Shown here: piece after piece, positions 21,854 to 35,600 of the stretch | Numbering within the stretch: the stretch's first letter is position 1 | How the letters are laid out: every line of letters begins with the position of its first letter | Notes under the pieces: model-generated | What the model was told of the DNA's origin: nothing | Database searches by the model: none | Seen by the model: only the letters and a program-made list of their open reading frames with translations | Position numbers and translations under genes: made by a program | Source: Hetaerina americana | Taxonomy: Eukaryota; Arthropoda; Insecta; Odonata; Calopterygidae | DNA length: 64,000 nt | NCBI GenBank assembly: GCA_022747635.1 | Contig: JAKTNV010000024.1 | Coordinates: 4,005,665-4,069,664, forward strand | Direction of reading: 5' to 3'

Positions 21854-22573
21854 GGGACCAAGAAAAGACGTCTGACGTGGATTATTCGCGTCTCCTTCGA
21901 GGGATCATCGAAATGGACGCGGGACAGGTAGGAAGGGGTGACTTGATGGAGGTTCGGGTGCGAGAGCAGGGGAAGTGTCCCGTCAGAGTCATGATGATTC
22001 TCCAGCCACGTCAAGTGGGAATGAGGATGCGTGGGATTCGGAAGCTCTGCCGTGCAAATATCTCCCTCACTCCTCCCGGTCTCGCCCGATGTGAGATGCG
22101 CAGAGGTGCGAAAATTGGTGGTGATATCGTCGGGTGAGCTCAGGGGGACTAGGCTCGGAGGTTGTAAAGCGAGGGAAGCGTGTTTAAGCACCTTACCCTT
22201 TCTGAATTATCCCAATATTTTTAGACCTATTCAGTAGAGAGCGTCGTTTCAAATTTGCCCCTCATATAGTGATCTAAATCCTCTCCTTTCTCCCCTTTGA
22301 CTCGCGGTCCAGTAAACTGTCAGGGAACCTGTCAAATTGAAAAAATAACCATTTTGGCCTCTTTTTGTGTACCCAGGAAACGTGTGTGAATTTTAACTAC
22401 CACTGCACGTGTTGTCAGCAATTTTCTACGGCGGCAATATCTCAGAGACGACATTCACTCGCGTACTTCTTTCCTTCATCTTCATCCCTACTTCCCCTCC
22501 GAGAGGAATTATTGCATTATTCCCTTAAAAGTTAAATGAACCGTTTCAAATATACATTCCTATCTATCCACAT
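21854..22573. other. GC-rich then AT-rich DNA, no gene recognised
   Basis: 21854-22190 is GC-rich with overlapping frames on both strands (21877-22137 plus, 21781-22191 minus). Neither is recognised. Confidence 0.4.
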
Positions 22574-22970
22574 AGTACCCTGCAAGCCTCAGCTATGGTG
22601 TGTGGCAGAGGGTTATTACACATCTGACTACGTTTGACCCAAAATACTTTTCCCACCTAGCACCTTTGGGTAAAGTTACTATAATCCCTTATCGTTCGTG
22701 GTAGAAATTGTAAATATAACAATAATTAATGGTTAATCTAATGCTAAATATATCTGTTCTGCACTTAATATCTCTAATTTAATTACTTCATCTCTCCGAT
22801 CATAATAAAATACATTTTCAATTTCAGCGCTAAAGAGACCTCCTTTGAATACATACGAGGGATTTTAATTTGTAATTTAACCTTCGCTACGCGAGTGATT
22901 CCCTGCCTAGTTTATCTAATAACTTTCTTACGACACTCAGTTTGCTCAGACAAGTCTTTTTCAACTTATT
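22574..22970 (-). pseudogene. CR1-like retrotransposon C-terminus and 3' end, minus strand
   Basis: Starting AGTACCCTGCAAGCC on the plus strand, this is an antisense 3' terminus. Read on the minus strand, it has the end of the coding region: a RKKVI / GRESLA-like stretch near 22900-22950 and CCACGAACGATAAGGGAT at 22690-22709. The 3' motif with CACACCATAGCTGAGGCTTG follows. Colinear with copy B 18090-18412, more diverged. Confidence 0.72.
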
Positions 22971-25170
22971 TCAGTGGTATACCTAGGTTTTCAGTGGGAA
23001 TGGATAACTCTTCCTTAAATTTGTTGGCTCTCTAAGAGCCTAATCGGTTAAGCAAATTTAAATGGCAAGTAGTTATTATTTGATAGAACATCTCGGAAAA
23101 TACGGACTAGAGAAGTAATTTTTTCTTTAACTAAACCGTTAATTGCTATACGGCCCCCAAATTGAGGAGTCTTGCTCCCCTTGGTTACGCCACTGACTTT
23201 TGTTGACAAAATTATTTATGGTCATTCTTGATGTTGCCTTCATCTTCTGCCTGGGAACAGTTCTTTACTGACACATCATTCACTTTCTAGTGACTTCCAC
23301 TATTATCATGCCTCGAAAGATTTTTCTTTTCACATAGCCATTGCCTTAACAAATGTAGCTCACCAATAGAAAATTACCCAAGGTGTGTTTAGTAGATTTT
23401 TATTTTTATTATATCATTTAATGTTAGGAAGGCATCTTATTTTCCTCGTCTTTAGTCATGTTGCTTCCCGAATATCAACATTCTACCGCCTAAAATTTCA
23501 ATTTCACATTTGTTTTACCTTTTGTCCTCCTTTCGCGGACCGTTATAATTTTCAGCAAATTTTACTATTTATAATCCAGATGGTGGTTTTTCACAATATA
23601 CTATATAGTATATCCTAGGCGATTCGTGTTCTCTTCGGATCATTCTTCCCGGATACTTTTTCTGCTCTGTCGCGGTCAGAATTCAAACGAGTTTTGCCAG
23701 TGAATGCGTACTCAGCAACGCATTGTTTGCGAATGTGGTGGAATTCACACGACGTACGGCTTATTTCGAGATTAGCTCAACCCGCACTAATTTAAAACCA
23801 CCATTCCAATTTTTACCTCGGTGCTGCGGTGGGCAGGGCATTATGGAACTGAGCACGCCCACAATAAGTGGAATATGTGATGCCCAAAATACTTTTTCTG
23901 GAACTTTCATGAAATGTTCTGAACAATTATTCCAGTGGATTTGTATGTTGTTGGATAAAATGAAAAGGTTCAACGGAAAGAGCTGAGTGACTCCAATATT
24001 GCTAGGCTTACACGTTGTTGCAAAAGAGATTTTTTCATACTTTTCATTTGGAGTTCAGACTACCCCGGTGAAAACATGTAACCGATACTTATAGGAAATA
24101 TTTGAATGCAAAACAGAGCAAACGCCCGCAGCCATCAGGTCTAAATAAAATGCATTCGGTATTGCTATCTTCTCCATTTTTTTTATTTCTATCACGGATG
24201 ATTAGAATAAACATGATCGCTCCCTAGATGTTCCTCCTAATTTAGCTCAGTGCTAAATTAGGAGGAACATCTAGGGAGCATCTAGCTCAATGCTCAGTCG
24301 CCGTCCTGCCAGTGACAGTGATATTAAATAATCTAATAAAAAGTACATGTAAAACTGGACTATTACTTTAATTTAGTATTTTAATGGCGTTTACATCAAG
24401 TTATTAATTAAAGGTGATGCAGTTTGATAAATAATTTTAATGACATGCGTTACTAGGTAAACACTGAAGTGATTATTTACATTATTCCTCACATTTTCAT
24501 CAAATTTTTGGACGAGTTAATTATTTTAATCAGTCTAAGTGAATATTTTTTTTCGAGCCATTTTTTTACAAGAATACGAAGCGTGCTTAAAATCATATAA
24601 AAATGAATAACAAAGGTCAATGTCGTAGTTTGGACTTGAAGAGTTGAATGTAATACCTCTCTTTATGGACTATTAATGATAAAACTGTGACATAGAAGGC
24701 AAAGAAGCAAAAATTAAAGAATCTTCGTTTCTGATCCAGACGGAGAGGAAAAATTTAGTGTAAAACATTAATGTCTATTGTGCTCTAGCAATAGAATCTC
24801 ATTAAGCGTGTTAATTTATGATTATATCATGGAAAGTTTTCCATGAAACATGATTTTCATTTGCATTGAAGTATTGCGTAATTTGAAAATACTCCTCAGT
24901 ATATGATCACATTATATAATGCTGAAATTTAGTGCTGGCTCACATTCCTGACATGCTTGATCATCATATGCTAAAGATATATTTGTTTTATCTTTGCACT
25001 ATTGCAGAGTAGTTTGGTGTGTATCGAAGAATAGGTCGGCACTATCAGATCGGTCGGTTCAGCGCTATTATATTAGTACTCTCAGATTTATCTCCCAAGT
25101 CGTTTAAAACGTGCTATTACTGTTTCAGCGGCGCCAAGAAGTAAGTCTAAATTGTCTGGCTTTCACCGAC
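22971..25170. other. AT-rich DNA without recognised gene
   Basis: Short unrecognised frames only (23385-23618, 23723-23986 plus). The notable structure is the perfect hairpin at 24219-24279. Confidence 0.5.
24219..24279. repeat. Perfect 28-bp hairpin, 5-nt loop
   Basis: The arm GCTCCCTAGATGTTCCTCCT plus AATTTAGC (24219-24246) is followed by TCAGT and the exact reverse complement (24252-24279). There is no mismatch in 28 bp. Possible readings are a hairpin RNA precursor, a replication template switch, or a tiny fold-back element. Confidence 0.95.
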
Positions 25171-26510
25171 GTTCCGCTTCGTCGGTAAATTTAGCAAGTG
25201 GCAGCAAAATTAAGCGGCAAACATTGATGCGTGCGTACACAAAGCGCACAGCCTGCCCGCCATTTTCTCGACGCAACACATTTTCTTTCAAGTTTACCTA
25301 CGTAATATTTAATGAAAATACATGATAAGGAAATTGACGGATTCTCCCCCGTCGCCGTCGAATTTCGGACCGGCGACAGGAAAAATGAAAGCAAACTACC
25401 GTTCACCGAAAGAAAAAAAAATTGTAACAGTTAAATAATGCAGTCCAAAATACCTACTCTCGGAAACCTATGGGGCCATGAAAGGACGCCCAAGAGGTCC
25501 TCCGGTCAAGGGGGAAGTACGGGGCAAGGGAGTGGGAGAGAAAAACGTCGCGGTAAACAATGAGCGCATAAAAAATGGACGGCGCCGAGGACGAAATCAT
25601 TCAAACGGCAGGGGGCACCAGCAGCGGCGGCGACGCGCGCGAGGGTGACACCACGCGGAGGACGAGGCGAACGAGAGGAGGGAAAGACAGATGAAGAGCG
25701 GGCGGGCGAGAGGCGGACTACGGTCACGCTCCGCCTTGCCGCTGGCTGGCGGCACGACCGGAACTCGATTGAAATGGCTTCGGTTTGATCGATGAGCATG
25801 TATGGACAGAGAGATAGGGGGAGAGAGAGAGGTGCAGGCCCAGCCGGAAGAAGGCACAAGCTTCGGGCCTCACTTCGACTCCGGCCCTCTCTCCACGCAC
25901 ACACAAATACACCCGCTCTCACTCGGTCGGTGTAACTGGTCTCCTCTATCCGCTGCGTACTGCTGGAGCTCCCAAACGCGTTATCATGCTCCATCTGTCC
26001 ATTACACCCATCCATCCACCCGCCCACGCCCCCCTCTCCCTCAACAGCCGCCTCTCACATCCATGGAAATCTATTCGTAACTTGGGGCCAGGCGGAGGGG
26101 AGAAATGGATGGGGTGGGTACCGCCCTGTCCGCCCCCTATGCTCGCGTCTGTCCCCGAAACCCTTCACTTCGCCTCCCATCACTCCCTTCGTCCCCTGGC
26201 GCCCCCTCGGGCTCACTCCGCTTCCAATGCAGTCCTTCGCATCGGCGTCGTCCAGAGTGTGTTCCTCGTTCCCATTAGGCTCCCTCCTTCCTCCCGGCCA
26301 AACCCCCTCGAGCGCTCCGAGAACAAGGATGCTGCGGCTGCATCAGGCGGAAAAAAGACGACTGACCGCCTGGCCGGCCGTTTTTTTTCGAGTGACCCGG
26401 ACCAAAGGGAAGATCCCTTCCACGCAGAAGAGAGTGAGAGGCATCTAGGGGAACCGTGCACAGATGGCTTCGAGGGTGAGAGGATGATTGATGCCAAGTG
26501 AATATGCGTT
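25171..26510. other. CpG-rich island with strand-skew switch
   Basis: GC-rich, CpG-dense DNA (GGCGGCGACGCGCGCGAGG, CGCCGTCGAATTTCGG). About 25500-25850 is purine-rich on the plus strand and 25880-26300 is pyrimidine-rich. Frames of 171-173 codons on opposite strands overlap; neither is recognised. A bidirectional promoter or island is possible but unproven. Confidence 0.45.
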
Positions 26511-27415
26511 GGCGCTAAAACTCTGATATAATGAAATTTCGCATCAAGACTTTTTTTATTGAGCATACTGGTTGGTACTCGACCAATTCAAGGTATAAAG
26601 GTCGTTTGGGTAAACTTTCTATGGCATGCCAAGGCCTGATCCCAAAAATGCTGTCTAAGTAATTAAAAAGTGTAGAAGCAGAAACGAGATGCTAATATGT
26701 CTTCGTAAGTCGTGATTATATTGTTTACGAGTTGATGTTTTTAGCTATGCACTGAGTTATGCGAGACACGCGCGTATACGGGATATTTTTGATAGAATAA
26801 AATCGCTAGGGAAATAAATAAATGCAAAAAATGAGCAGCAATATGAATATTTCAAATTTCTTTACGTTTTGGCTTTCAAATGGCCATAAAAATCAAAGAT
26901 TTAATCAATAAGTTTTCTTTTTTATGCATTCAATAATTATTGTTTTAAATTTAAGACATCGTGTAAAAATAATACTCGGTAGTCAGTTTAACATATTTAT
27001 CATTGATACCCACTGTTCTTCCCATAGTATGTCAGTTATGCTGGTAACTTTCCCGACCGAGGTAATCACAAAAGAAGGCTTGGCCTTTCCGTTGTGGCGC
27101 AGAGCCTAATGCACTTAATTTTACATTCACGACTTCTGGTTTTAATAGTATGTACTCGGTGCTTGACTTATTTTAGGTGATAAGGATATTCAATTGGAGT
27201 TCATCATATGAAAATCCAGAAAGAGTTTATTTCAGATTTTGCAATCCTTATATAATGTTAATTGGATTCCGTGTGCCGAATGTTGATCCTATCCGTACCC
27301 CATTCTTAGCTATTTTAGATTCGGTCTCATACGTCAAAGAGATGATGATGGGAAGCTTCAAAAATTTAAAAAAACCAATTATCAGACAAGTTTCAGAGTA
27401 AGAAAATCCGACTTA
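26511..27415. other. No gene recognised
   Basis: AT-rich. A 74-codon frame at 27177-27401 is unrecognised. Confidence 0.45.
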
Positions 27416-28030
27416 CAGGCAAGTTTTGCAGTTTATCCGCCGTGATTTTCCAGCGTGACGACATATCTCATCGGGTCCGGACGCGTAATATCCCCAGCCT
27501 CTTTTTCACCCGGCCACGCAATTCCGCCCGCATTAAAAATTCGGGCCAAACTCCATCCTCCCCTCCTGCCGATCCCTAGCCCACTCGTGTAAGCTCCAAG
27601 GTTTGCCCTCTATCCCCTAGAATCCTTCCGGATGTAATCGTGCCCCTCTATCCGCCACCGTACCCTGCCACCATCCTGCCCACCTCCCTGCCCCCGCCTC
27701 GAAAGAATAGATACAGCTCGAGTCCCCCACCCCCACATTTTCGATATGCACATCCGCTCCCCGCGTCCGTAGCCTCCCGCGTCCCGGAATGTAACTTTGA
27801 TGCATTCGCCTCACACGTGCAACCCAGTGGGCAGTCGACCGCCGCCAACTGGCCTCCCGACTATCCTCCGGGTGGATCTGGCTCCGGGGATCGGGGAAGG
27901 CGGTGAGCAGGGTCCGAATTCCGCCGGGGGCATTAATGATTCTCCACGGCTCGATCTTCTTTCATCGCACGGGACTCTTCCCGGTGCATCGCATATTCAC
28001 TTCCTCCCCCTCTGCGGAGAGGAACTAGAT
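27416..28030. other. CpG-rich, pyrimidine-skewed island
   Basis: Dense CpG and C-runs on the plus strand (CCGCCACCG, CCTCCGGGTGG). Overlapping frames at 27640-27906 and 27797-28129 are proline/serine rich and unrecognised. Confidence 0.4.
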
Positions 28031-28489
28031 ATGAGACCACATATTTCCTTGAACAATTCATGTTGCATTCGAGTTTGGCCGCGTCCAGTTCGGTTTCCAA
28101 GTTGCAGTGCTCCTCTATTTATTGATTAAACGTGTCTGAAAACTAATGCTTACGGGCAGTCAGAATTGTAGAAGAGCTCCGCGTTTGAAATCCAAACACA
28201 GCCTACAGTTTTTCGCGTCAATTTTTCTAGGAATATTTCGCCGTAAAAATAGGATTTTATTGAGTGCATTTTTACAGAATTGTGTGGTGCTATTTTCTCA
28301 CATAGATAACTTATTCATAAATAAAAAGAGCGCTGCTGCTGGTACTAGTGCAGTACATTTGTCAAGGAGGTAACGTTAATCTTCTTTTAAACAACTTGAG
28401 GGGGGCCGGCATAAAACTGAACATAGCTATAATGATATTTTATGCACTTTTTTATGCTAACGGAAGTGATTATTCTAATTTCGGAGGAT
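28031..28489. other. No gene recognised
   Basis: Moderately AT-rich DNA before the mariner pseudogene. Nothing supportable was seen. Confidence 0.45.
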
Positions 28490-29475
28490 AATATACATGG
28501 GGAACAATTTTTCCCTTACGTGACCGTGCGTCACAGCCTGCTCAAGCCGCGCAGTCTCGGTGGTGGGGGATCTGACCTTCAACACGCGCCGAGCGCCGAT
28601 CGCCTGTGAGCGTTCGTTTAGGCTAGGTGGTGTTATAGTGGACCCCTGTCGAGTGACTCGGTGCAAGCGCAAAGTTCCGCGAACTATTGAACAGCGGTAC
28701 GCCATCAAATTTAGGGTTTGGACTGGAGAAATTGGGTACAAAGACCTTGATCATAATACGCCAAGTATTCAAGGATGAAAGCATTTCACAAAATGCAGTT
28801 TTTAATTGGCACAAGCTCTTCAAAGATAGCCGAGAGAGTGTGGAGGACGAGCCCCGTGCTCGACCGTCAACGTCAAGAGTCGACGAAAATGTCCGCGGAA
28901 AAATATCACCGGAACGCAAAGTTTGTATAAAAGTATCGCCATCATCATTTTTTTCCTGAGGTATGCGTGAAGTGCTGAATTCAGACCTTCGGTTAAGTTT
29001 GCGTATAATCGTAGATTGTATTGGCATTGATGAGATGGCAATGTACACTATTATCGCTGACAATATGCCAATGTGAAAGATCTGCGCTAAACTCGTCCCG
29101 ATGTCCTGATGGACGAACAAAAGCCAAGTTGAGTGCCTGCTTGCAAAGACTTTCTGCAACGCGACGCGATGATTCCCCTACCCTTTTACAGTCCTGACTT
29201 GGCACCAGCAGACTATTTCCTATTCCCAAAAATGAATTCATCCCTCAAAGGACACCACCATGGTACCCCAAGGGCTGTCAATGAAACTAGTCCGTGTACC
29301 CTTAAGGACCTTCCGAAATTTGCCTACCAGGGAGCTTTTGAGTAGTGGAAAAGCCGCTGGCAAAAGTGTGTCGACGCCAAAGGGTTGTACTTTGAAGAAT
29401 GTTGAGGCATTGTAGCAATATCTGAAAGAAATCTATAATCCCGAAACTTCTCCCGATACTTTTTATGCAAACATT
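28490..29475 (+). pseudogene. Mariner transposase without catalytic core
   Basis: The N-terminus (EQRYAIKF at 28688-28711) is followed by AVFNWHKLFKDSRESVEDE (28796-28852) and RPSTS, the first helix-turn-helix and the linker. A second DNA-binding region follows (LNSDLRLSLRIIVDCIGIDE, about 28975-29034). The sequence then jumps to CKDFLQRDAM and YSPDLAPADYFLFPKMNSSL (29190-29249), which carries the third catalytic aspartate. The tail is SRWQKCVDAKGLYFEE, with a stop at 29403-29405 and another in-frame stop near 29341. The part with the first two catalytic aspartates is missing. Element ends and TA duplications were not found. It is a different lineage from the 571-bp derivative. Confidence 0.85.
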
Positions 29476-31205
29476 TTATGGTCATTTATACGTAACTATT
29501 TCCCTTGTGAGTATTTACCGTGTGAGGTTTAATAAAATCATGTTTTGGGTAAATATAATACTGTATTAATAATCTAATCAATATTCTCGTCTTTAAATTG
29601 TGAAATTATAACTACGATTGGACTATCATATGTTCATTCTGGTGCTCCTCTCATGTCTGAGTTGCATGGTGGTGTGGGTTGGATTTAAGGACAAGGGTTG
29701 AGGATCGTTTTCTATTATTATATGCACTTTGATTAAAGAAGTATTAAGTAAATCCTAGCGCCACCCATTAAAATCATTATAACGCCATCGGTACGTGTAA
29801 TGAGTAGGTAAGAGGAAGAGCAGCGCACGCTTCAATAATTTACCCATATTTCCGAAAGAACTAGCGTGCAACCCCTCATAGAAAGAAGAGGAAATTGATA
29901 GACTATCGTTCTGATTCCAGTCGTGATTGGAAGATAGCCAGGAAGAAGAAAACAAATGCAGGCACCGAGTTTTCCCCTCTTGTCATCTTTCCTCCGATTT
30001 TCGATAGTCCCTTCGACCTATATATTGCAACTACAAGTAAATGCATGTGCAAGTATATCTTACGAAAACTTACTCAAAAGTTATCAGCTTGCCAAGACAT
30101 CGCTCATTAATTTTTCATTCAAAATTAAATCATGAACTGATCTTATTGTCTCATGTTCCGAACCCACAAGGTGGTATAGTGATAATGTGGATACTAGATC
30201 GATTATGTCAGTTGCCTTTTGTGAAGATGATTAGAAATATTCTTTCATGAAAAAAGGATGAGGAAAAGTGGAAAAAAACCCTACGCTGATATTCACGTGG
30301 AATGTATATTAGTCATTATTGAGGCTTCAGCTACACATTGCCTTCTTACCGTTTTCTTATTGTCATCACTATACACCAATGTAAGTCACACTCGAGAAAC
30401 AAGAAATTGAGAGCGAAAATTTCTCCAAGCGGGATTCAAGTAAAGATTTAAAATCAATATAGATACCGCCACGCTTGGGATATGAACCAAGGTTAGTGAT
30501 GTCAGAATCTGTCAGCAGGCAGATGAGCGTCGGGTTGTGCATTAATCACCACTCCCTTCTGATCCCTCTGTGAGAGGTACTAAGGGGTAAGCTTTGGGAC
30601 CGCTCTTCAATTACTATCATCAAAATCCCTGAGCGTACCCCAAGACCCTCCACCATAAACTTTCTATGCACTAGAGGAATTCACTTGCGAATTCTGGTGA
30701 TGCATCTATCGTCCCTTGGCTCTCAAAGGAAATTAAGATAATCTTTTTTACACAAGAGTAGCTCCACTTACCTAGTATCTCTATGAATTGCCATCATATT
30801 AATTATTGTCCCACGACAGTGGTATCCGTTAAGTTTATTTTGGAGTCTAAAGCTACAATACGTGTATTTCTGAGAAGTGTCATTATTTCGTCTCTAATTT
30901 TTTTCCTCATCGTTTGTTGCACATTAAGAAAATTATTAGAATCTCTCCTGAAATTGGAAAAAGTTTGAATCCTTCTACTAAATTCTTTGCAATCAAATAA
31001 TTAATCCCGGCCTATGTTACGAATTTTTAGGCCACAAGTGATTTTTGTAATGGAGGCATCGCACGAGCGCGAACCATTTAGCCAGGAATCATACGATAGC
31101 GGAGCAGCTAATGCCAATTTGAGTCATAATTGAAAGGGGTCAAGGTTCCTCTTCCTTGGTAATTATATAACCGTTCTCGAGAGGCGTAATTCACCATCAA
31201 AGTAT
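29476..31205. other. No gene recognised
   Basis: AT-rich with short unrecognised frames. A T-arm-like CTTGGTTCATAT/CCAAG occurs on the minus strand near 30466-30485, but no A box was found. Confidence 0.45.
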
Positions 31206-32600
31206 TTAACTCATTCCTTCAAGAATGATAATTTTTGTGAGTAAACTTTCCCCTGCCGCGGCACTGCTCGGCAAAATCCCCTACTCCCGTCTTGAATCTG
31301 GGCCGGAGGAATGGAAGGGCAGACGCTCCCATCGCCCCCCACTCCTTTCCACCCATCCTCCCACGCCCCACATGTTACGCGTCTGTGCCTTACGGAGGAA
31401 CTAATCGCAGCCAAAGGAGATTAGGAAACCAGGCATCAACCCCGACGTAGAATTCTAAATCGAATTTCTCGCGAGGAACGCTTTGTGCTGTATGCGTGCC
31501 GCAACCCCTCCTCTCCTCCATTCCGGCCGCATGTACTCGGGTTCTTTCCTCCACACGCCCTCCTGCCACGGTGCCACCTCTCCCTATTCGGAAGGGCCGA
31601 CACATCCGCCGTCCCTCCCACGCGACGGGTGAAAACCAAAATGGTTTGCGGTAAAATGGAGTAAAACGCGTCAAAAGTTGCCTTTTCAGGACGAAACAGG
31701 GCGAACGCGCCGCGCTCTAAGGATGGAAATGGTTTTTTCCCGTCTACGTGTACGCACGCGCGCACGTGAGAATGTGTGTGTGTGGATGTGTGGGTGTGTC
31801 AGCTCCGAAGTGGTTACTAATTAACTCCCCCTCTCACCCTAATTTCAATTTTTTTTATCCAGTCACTTTTTCGCAAAAGGAATGAGTACATACGCGGGCA
31901 TACGTAAAATAAATAAGTGGTCGCTCGCAGAATACGACCGTGCAAATATAAAGAGAACCATTATTATTATTTTTTATCGGATTTGCGCAAATTTCCTCCC
32001 GTCTGGATGAAAAGGGTGGGTGGACCGAGGGAGTGGTGTAGGGAGAGGGAGGGATGAGAGGGAGTCGGGGGTTGTTGGGGGTGTGGTGGTGTGGCGGTCG
32101 ACTAGCGTGTTCTGACGTTCCGACTCCGTACTTGACATCTCCCTTTCGAGCAAACGCGGCCGCTGGAATAAATTTCCAGACTCGGTCCGATCGTTTTCCT
32201 CACCCTCCCTCATCCCCTCCCCCCCCCCCGACCAAAAAATAAAGGAAGAAAGGAGAGAGAGTTCGGTGGGAAGGGGAATTGGGGAGAGAGGCTTTTATAT
32301 CAAAACGTATGACATCCGTCTGCTGAAATACCTGCGGTGCCGCTAATGTGAAGTCGCCTATATTTTTTTTTTTGGATCCGAGCGTTTCATCGCGAGATGT
32401 CCTCCACCCGGGCGACGTCCCTCCCATCCGCCTTCGTCAACCGTTTTATGAGCGTTTTCGTTTTGGGTGGATTCTATAGGCCACACGGCTCCTGGAATAT
32501 TTCTGGATATTTTCCATTAATCTTCTCCTCGGTTCACTCACACACGCTTTCTCGACACCTCTCTGAGTGTCATGTGCGTCCCTCATTCTTCATCCGAATC
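31206..32600. other. CpG-rich island
   Basis: Several GC-rich blocks (31250-31400, 31490-31770, 32030-32240, 32390-32430) with CpGs and homopolymer runs, including C/G tracts near 32216-32230. Minus-strand frames up to 109 codons overlap in different phases and none is recognised. Confidence 0.4.
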
Positions 32601-35600
32601 AAGTAGGATGTTACGAACCACAATAAGCTAGTGCCCAAAGTACAGTACTCTCGAATGGCAATCAGAGAAAAAAGTGATTCTGACCCAAAAGTACTATCCA
32701 GCTGCAAAGACCCACTCAATTGGCGGAGCTTTAAATTCTGCATTAAGGAGCACAGGCTATTAGAGAAAAAGCAATGTGTTGGAAGTTTCATAATAGAACG
32801 ACAGTACCAATTGATAGTAATAAAGTTTCACTGGAGCAATATATTCAGTCAATTGAAAATTGGGTATTGTGTGGTGTCATTGAATCGAATCACTAGCGGC
32901 ATATACTGCGCAGTACCAACCTAAAAAGATATTTCACCGATACGTGTGGATACAAAAATATTCACATGAATATTTCAGTGGAATCTAAAATAAGCTAAAT
33001 ATATGTTTAATGAGTAAATCAACGTGTGGTTAGATGTGTGTTGAACATTCAGTCGCCACAATGCACAGGAAATAATGGCATGATTTAAACCAAGCCTATT
33101 TTTACATAAATTGATCCCGGAAGAAGAAATTCTGGATTATGATGCTCTGAAATATTTCCCAGCTGAGAAAATATAATACAAAATGTTTGTTCCATGCACG
33201 CGCTATAATGTTAGCACGCCGAGTTATGAATTTGGAATTTCGCAAAGACAAACTCCTATTGCCTATGTGCCCTGTAGCCTCTCTCGATAAGGCATCTTGC
33301 ATATCGTGACCAATTAGGATTTCCCGTCGGTCCCTCAGCTTATTATACTTAAACGAGCTCTCAACTCGCAGAGGAAAACCAGGTTAATAAGCCCTTGAGA
33401 GAAAAATTTGTTGGTGGCTCAAAGAGATCACGCAGACATTGAAAGAGTTGACTCACCATTTCCGGGATTTAATAAGGGCATCAGATTACATAAAATGCAA
33501 AGGGTTCAAAGTGACATCAAAGGGACTAAGGGTGGCACATGTTCATTAAATGAATGAATCACTGCTGATAATTGATGCGGGTAATGTTCTAAACTTAAAG
33601 GGGTTAAGGAAACGTGATAAGGCTTCTTTTCCTCAAATTGAATGAATGAATAAATGTAAAGAATGTAAATTTTTGGCTATAACTCAAAGAGCTATTCATT
33701 ATTAATGACTTACAAATTACTGAATGGGGTTAACTAAAGAATCGTCGCGTTATTTACAGATATACACATCCTCTCAGAGTTAATTCCCGTATTACCCATT
33801 CATTTCTATTGGTAAGGTGTCGTGTAGCTTTAAAATCTAAGAATCACATGATTCATCACTGAAATCTTTGATTTTATCGTTTCAGAAAGGTCAAATAGGC
33901 CACCAATACGTTAAATGGACGAATATATGATATTACTATGAATGTTGTGAGCATCTCGTCGGCTTGAAAATTCTTTTAAAGAAATTCAAAGTTTGACCTT
34001 ACACTAAATTTCGATATTTGAATATCAAATTATCGTGATTCAGTGTCCCAAATCATTACTTTATCATAGATAACATGTTATAACTTGCTAAAAAATCTAT
34101 TGAAGTTCATTTTAATTATGCCTTAACTTTAAACGTTTAATGGATATATCATCCGGTAAAATGTGAATGATTTATTATTTAATTTCGACTTAAATCGAAT
34201 GGCTTCATTTCGCATAATACACATTGTTTTATTTGCATGTTTACATCTTTACAAACAAATACTTAACACCCAGATTTGATTACTTCTCTTTTACTCATAT
34301 CCTTTGATTTTCTTGTACAATGTTTAGCCTTTAACAAACTAAGCAAGTTAAGCTCTTTCGTATTAAATATAACAATGTAAATATATATTTTTTTGGATTT
34401 GAAAATCAAAATACCGCACTTGTGAAAATTATGCTTGAAATTTCGGATGTGTTCTTCCTTGGAGGGATATTTCGTAATTGTTGAATGAACCCAGGAGCTA
34501 ACTACTAAAGTATTTACCCTCACGACTGCGCCGTGCTTTTCCGCAACCCACAATGCTTGCACTCGGATAGTAGCAACATCCTGTACATATCATTGGCCTT
34601 TGAGATCTACAACGTACAAGATCCATTTATATCACTCTCTCCTTTTTGTAGGACAATATATAACGAAGGAGTATTTACTTTTCTGTAGATTCTGTCTTTT
34701 GTTTTATTATTCTGTCAAGCAAATTTGTATACCTTGCAGTTCATATTGAGAAATAACCTGCGAATGGTTTCATCTTTTTTGCACGCTTATCTTATACATA
34801 TATTAATTTTAATTTTTTCGTCCATGGAATTAAGGACCCAGGGTTAATTTTAGGTCATGAAAAAAACCCCCTGCGAAAATTTCACAAAAATTGAGATTTT
34901 GAAGGATATAAATATTAAGGAAGAATAAACTTATTTTCATTCTGCATATATAACATTTAAATGGAATAGTCAAATGATTAAGCGTCATTTTCAATTATGA
35001 ACTTTGCATTATCAGTAATTTAGTAATTTTAATTTCTTCGATGATTCTGGGTCTATTAATGGATATTTATAACATCAATTGCTTTGAATAAAAATATTTT
35101 CCTAATTTCATTTTTATAATATCTAGCGCTGCAAGGAAATACGGTGGAGTGTGTTAGATCATCAGTCAAATGATTAAGATGATAATAAACATTACCTTAT
35201 GCATAAAAATTAATACATAAGTGCACATTTACATAAACAAAACGTATACGCGTGTACCTGCTATAATGAGTGGGTTTGACTAAAGCTTCAAGTCTTTGAG
35301 TAATTGCAATTTGATAAAATTTTGTTTATTGAGCCGAATTAATTTATTCTAATTACTGTTATTCAAGACGGGATAAGTTTCCAAAGACGGTATCGTTCGA
35401 AGTGTGAACGCGAATGTCGAAAACTGCACACTAACCTATCCGGAACTAAATTATCTAAGAGCCCACTCCTAAGCCCCCTCTTTTTCCTTACTCAGGGAAT
35501 TGTAAATAGTTTGTGAATTTTGTAAGCTTGATGCTTTTATCAATTAGTAAAAGAACATGCAGAAAAACTAACCCATTCCACGCCTTCATTTTCTGACTTT

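Noticed and set aside
25506..26501. Opposing frames of 173 and 171 codons
   Set aside because: They sit on opposite strands in a CpG-rich island and have no recognisable motif.
30440..30560. Possible tRNA or SINE from a T-arm-like CTTGGTTCATAT
   Set aside because: No A box, acceptor stem or anticodon arm could be drawn.
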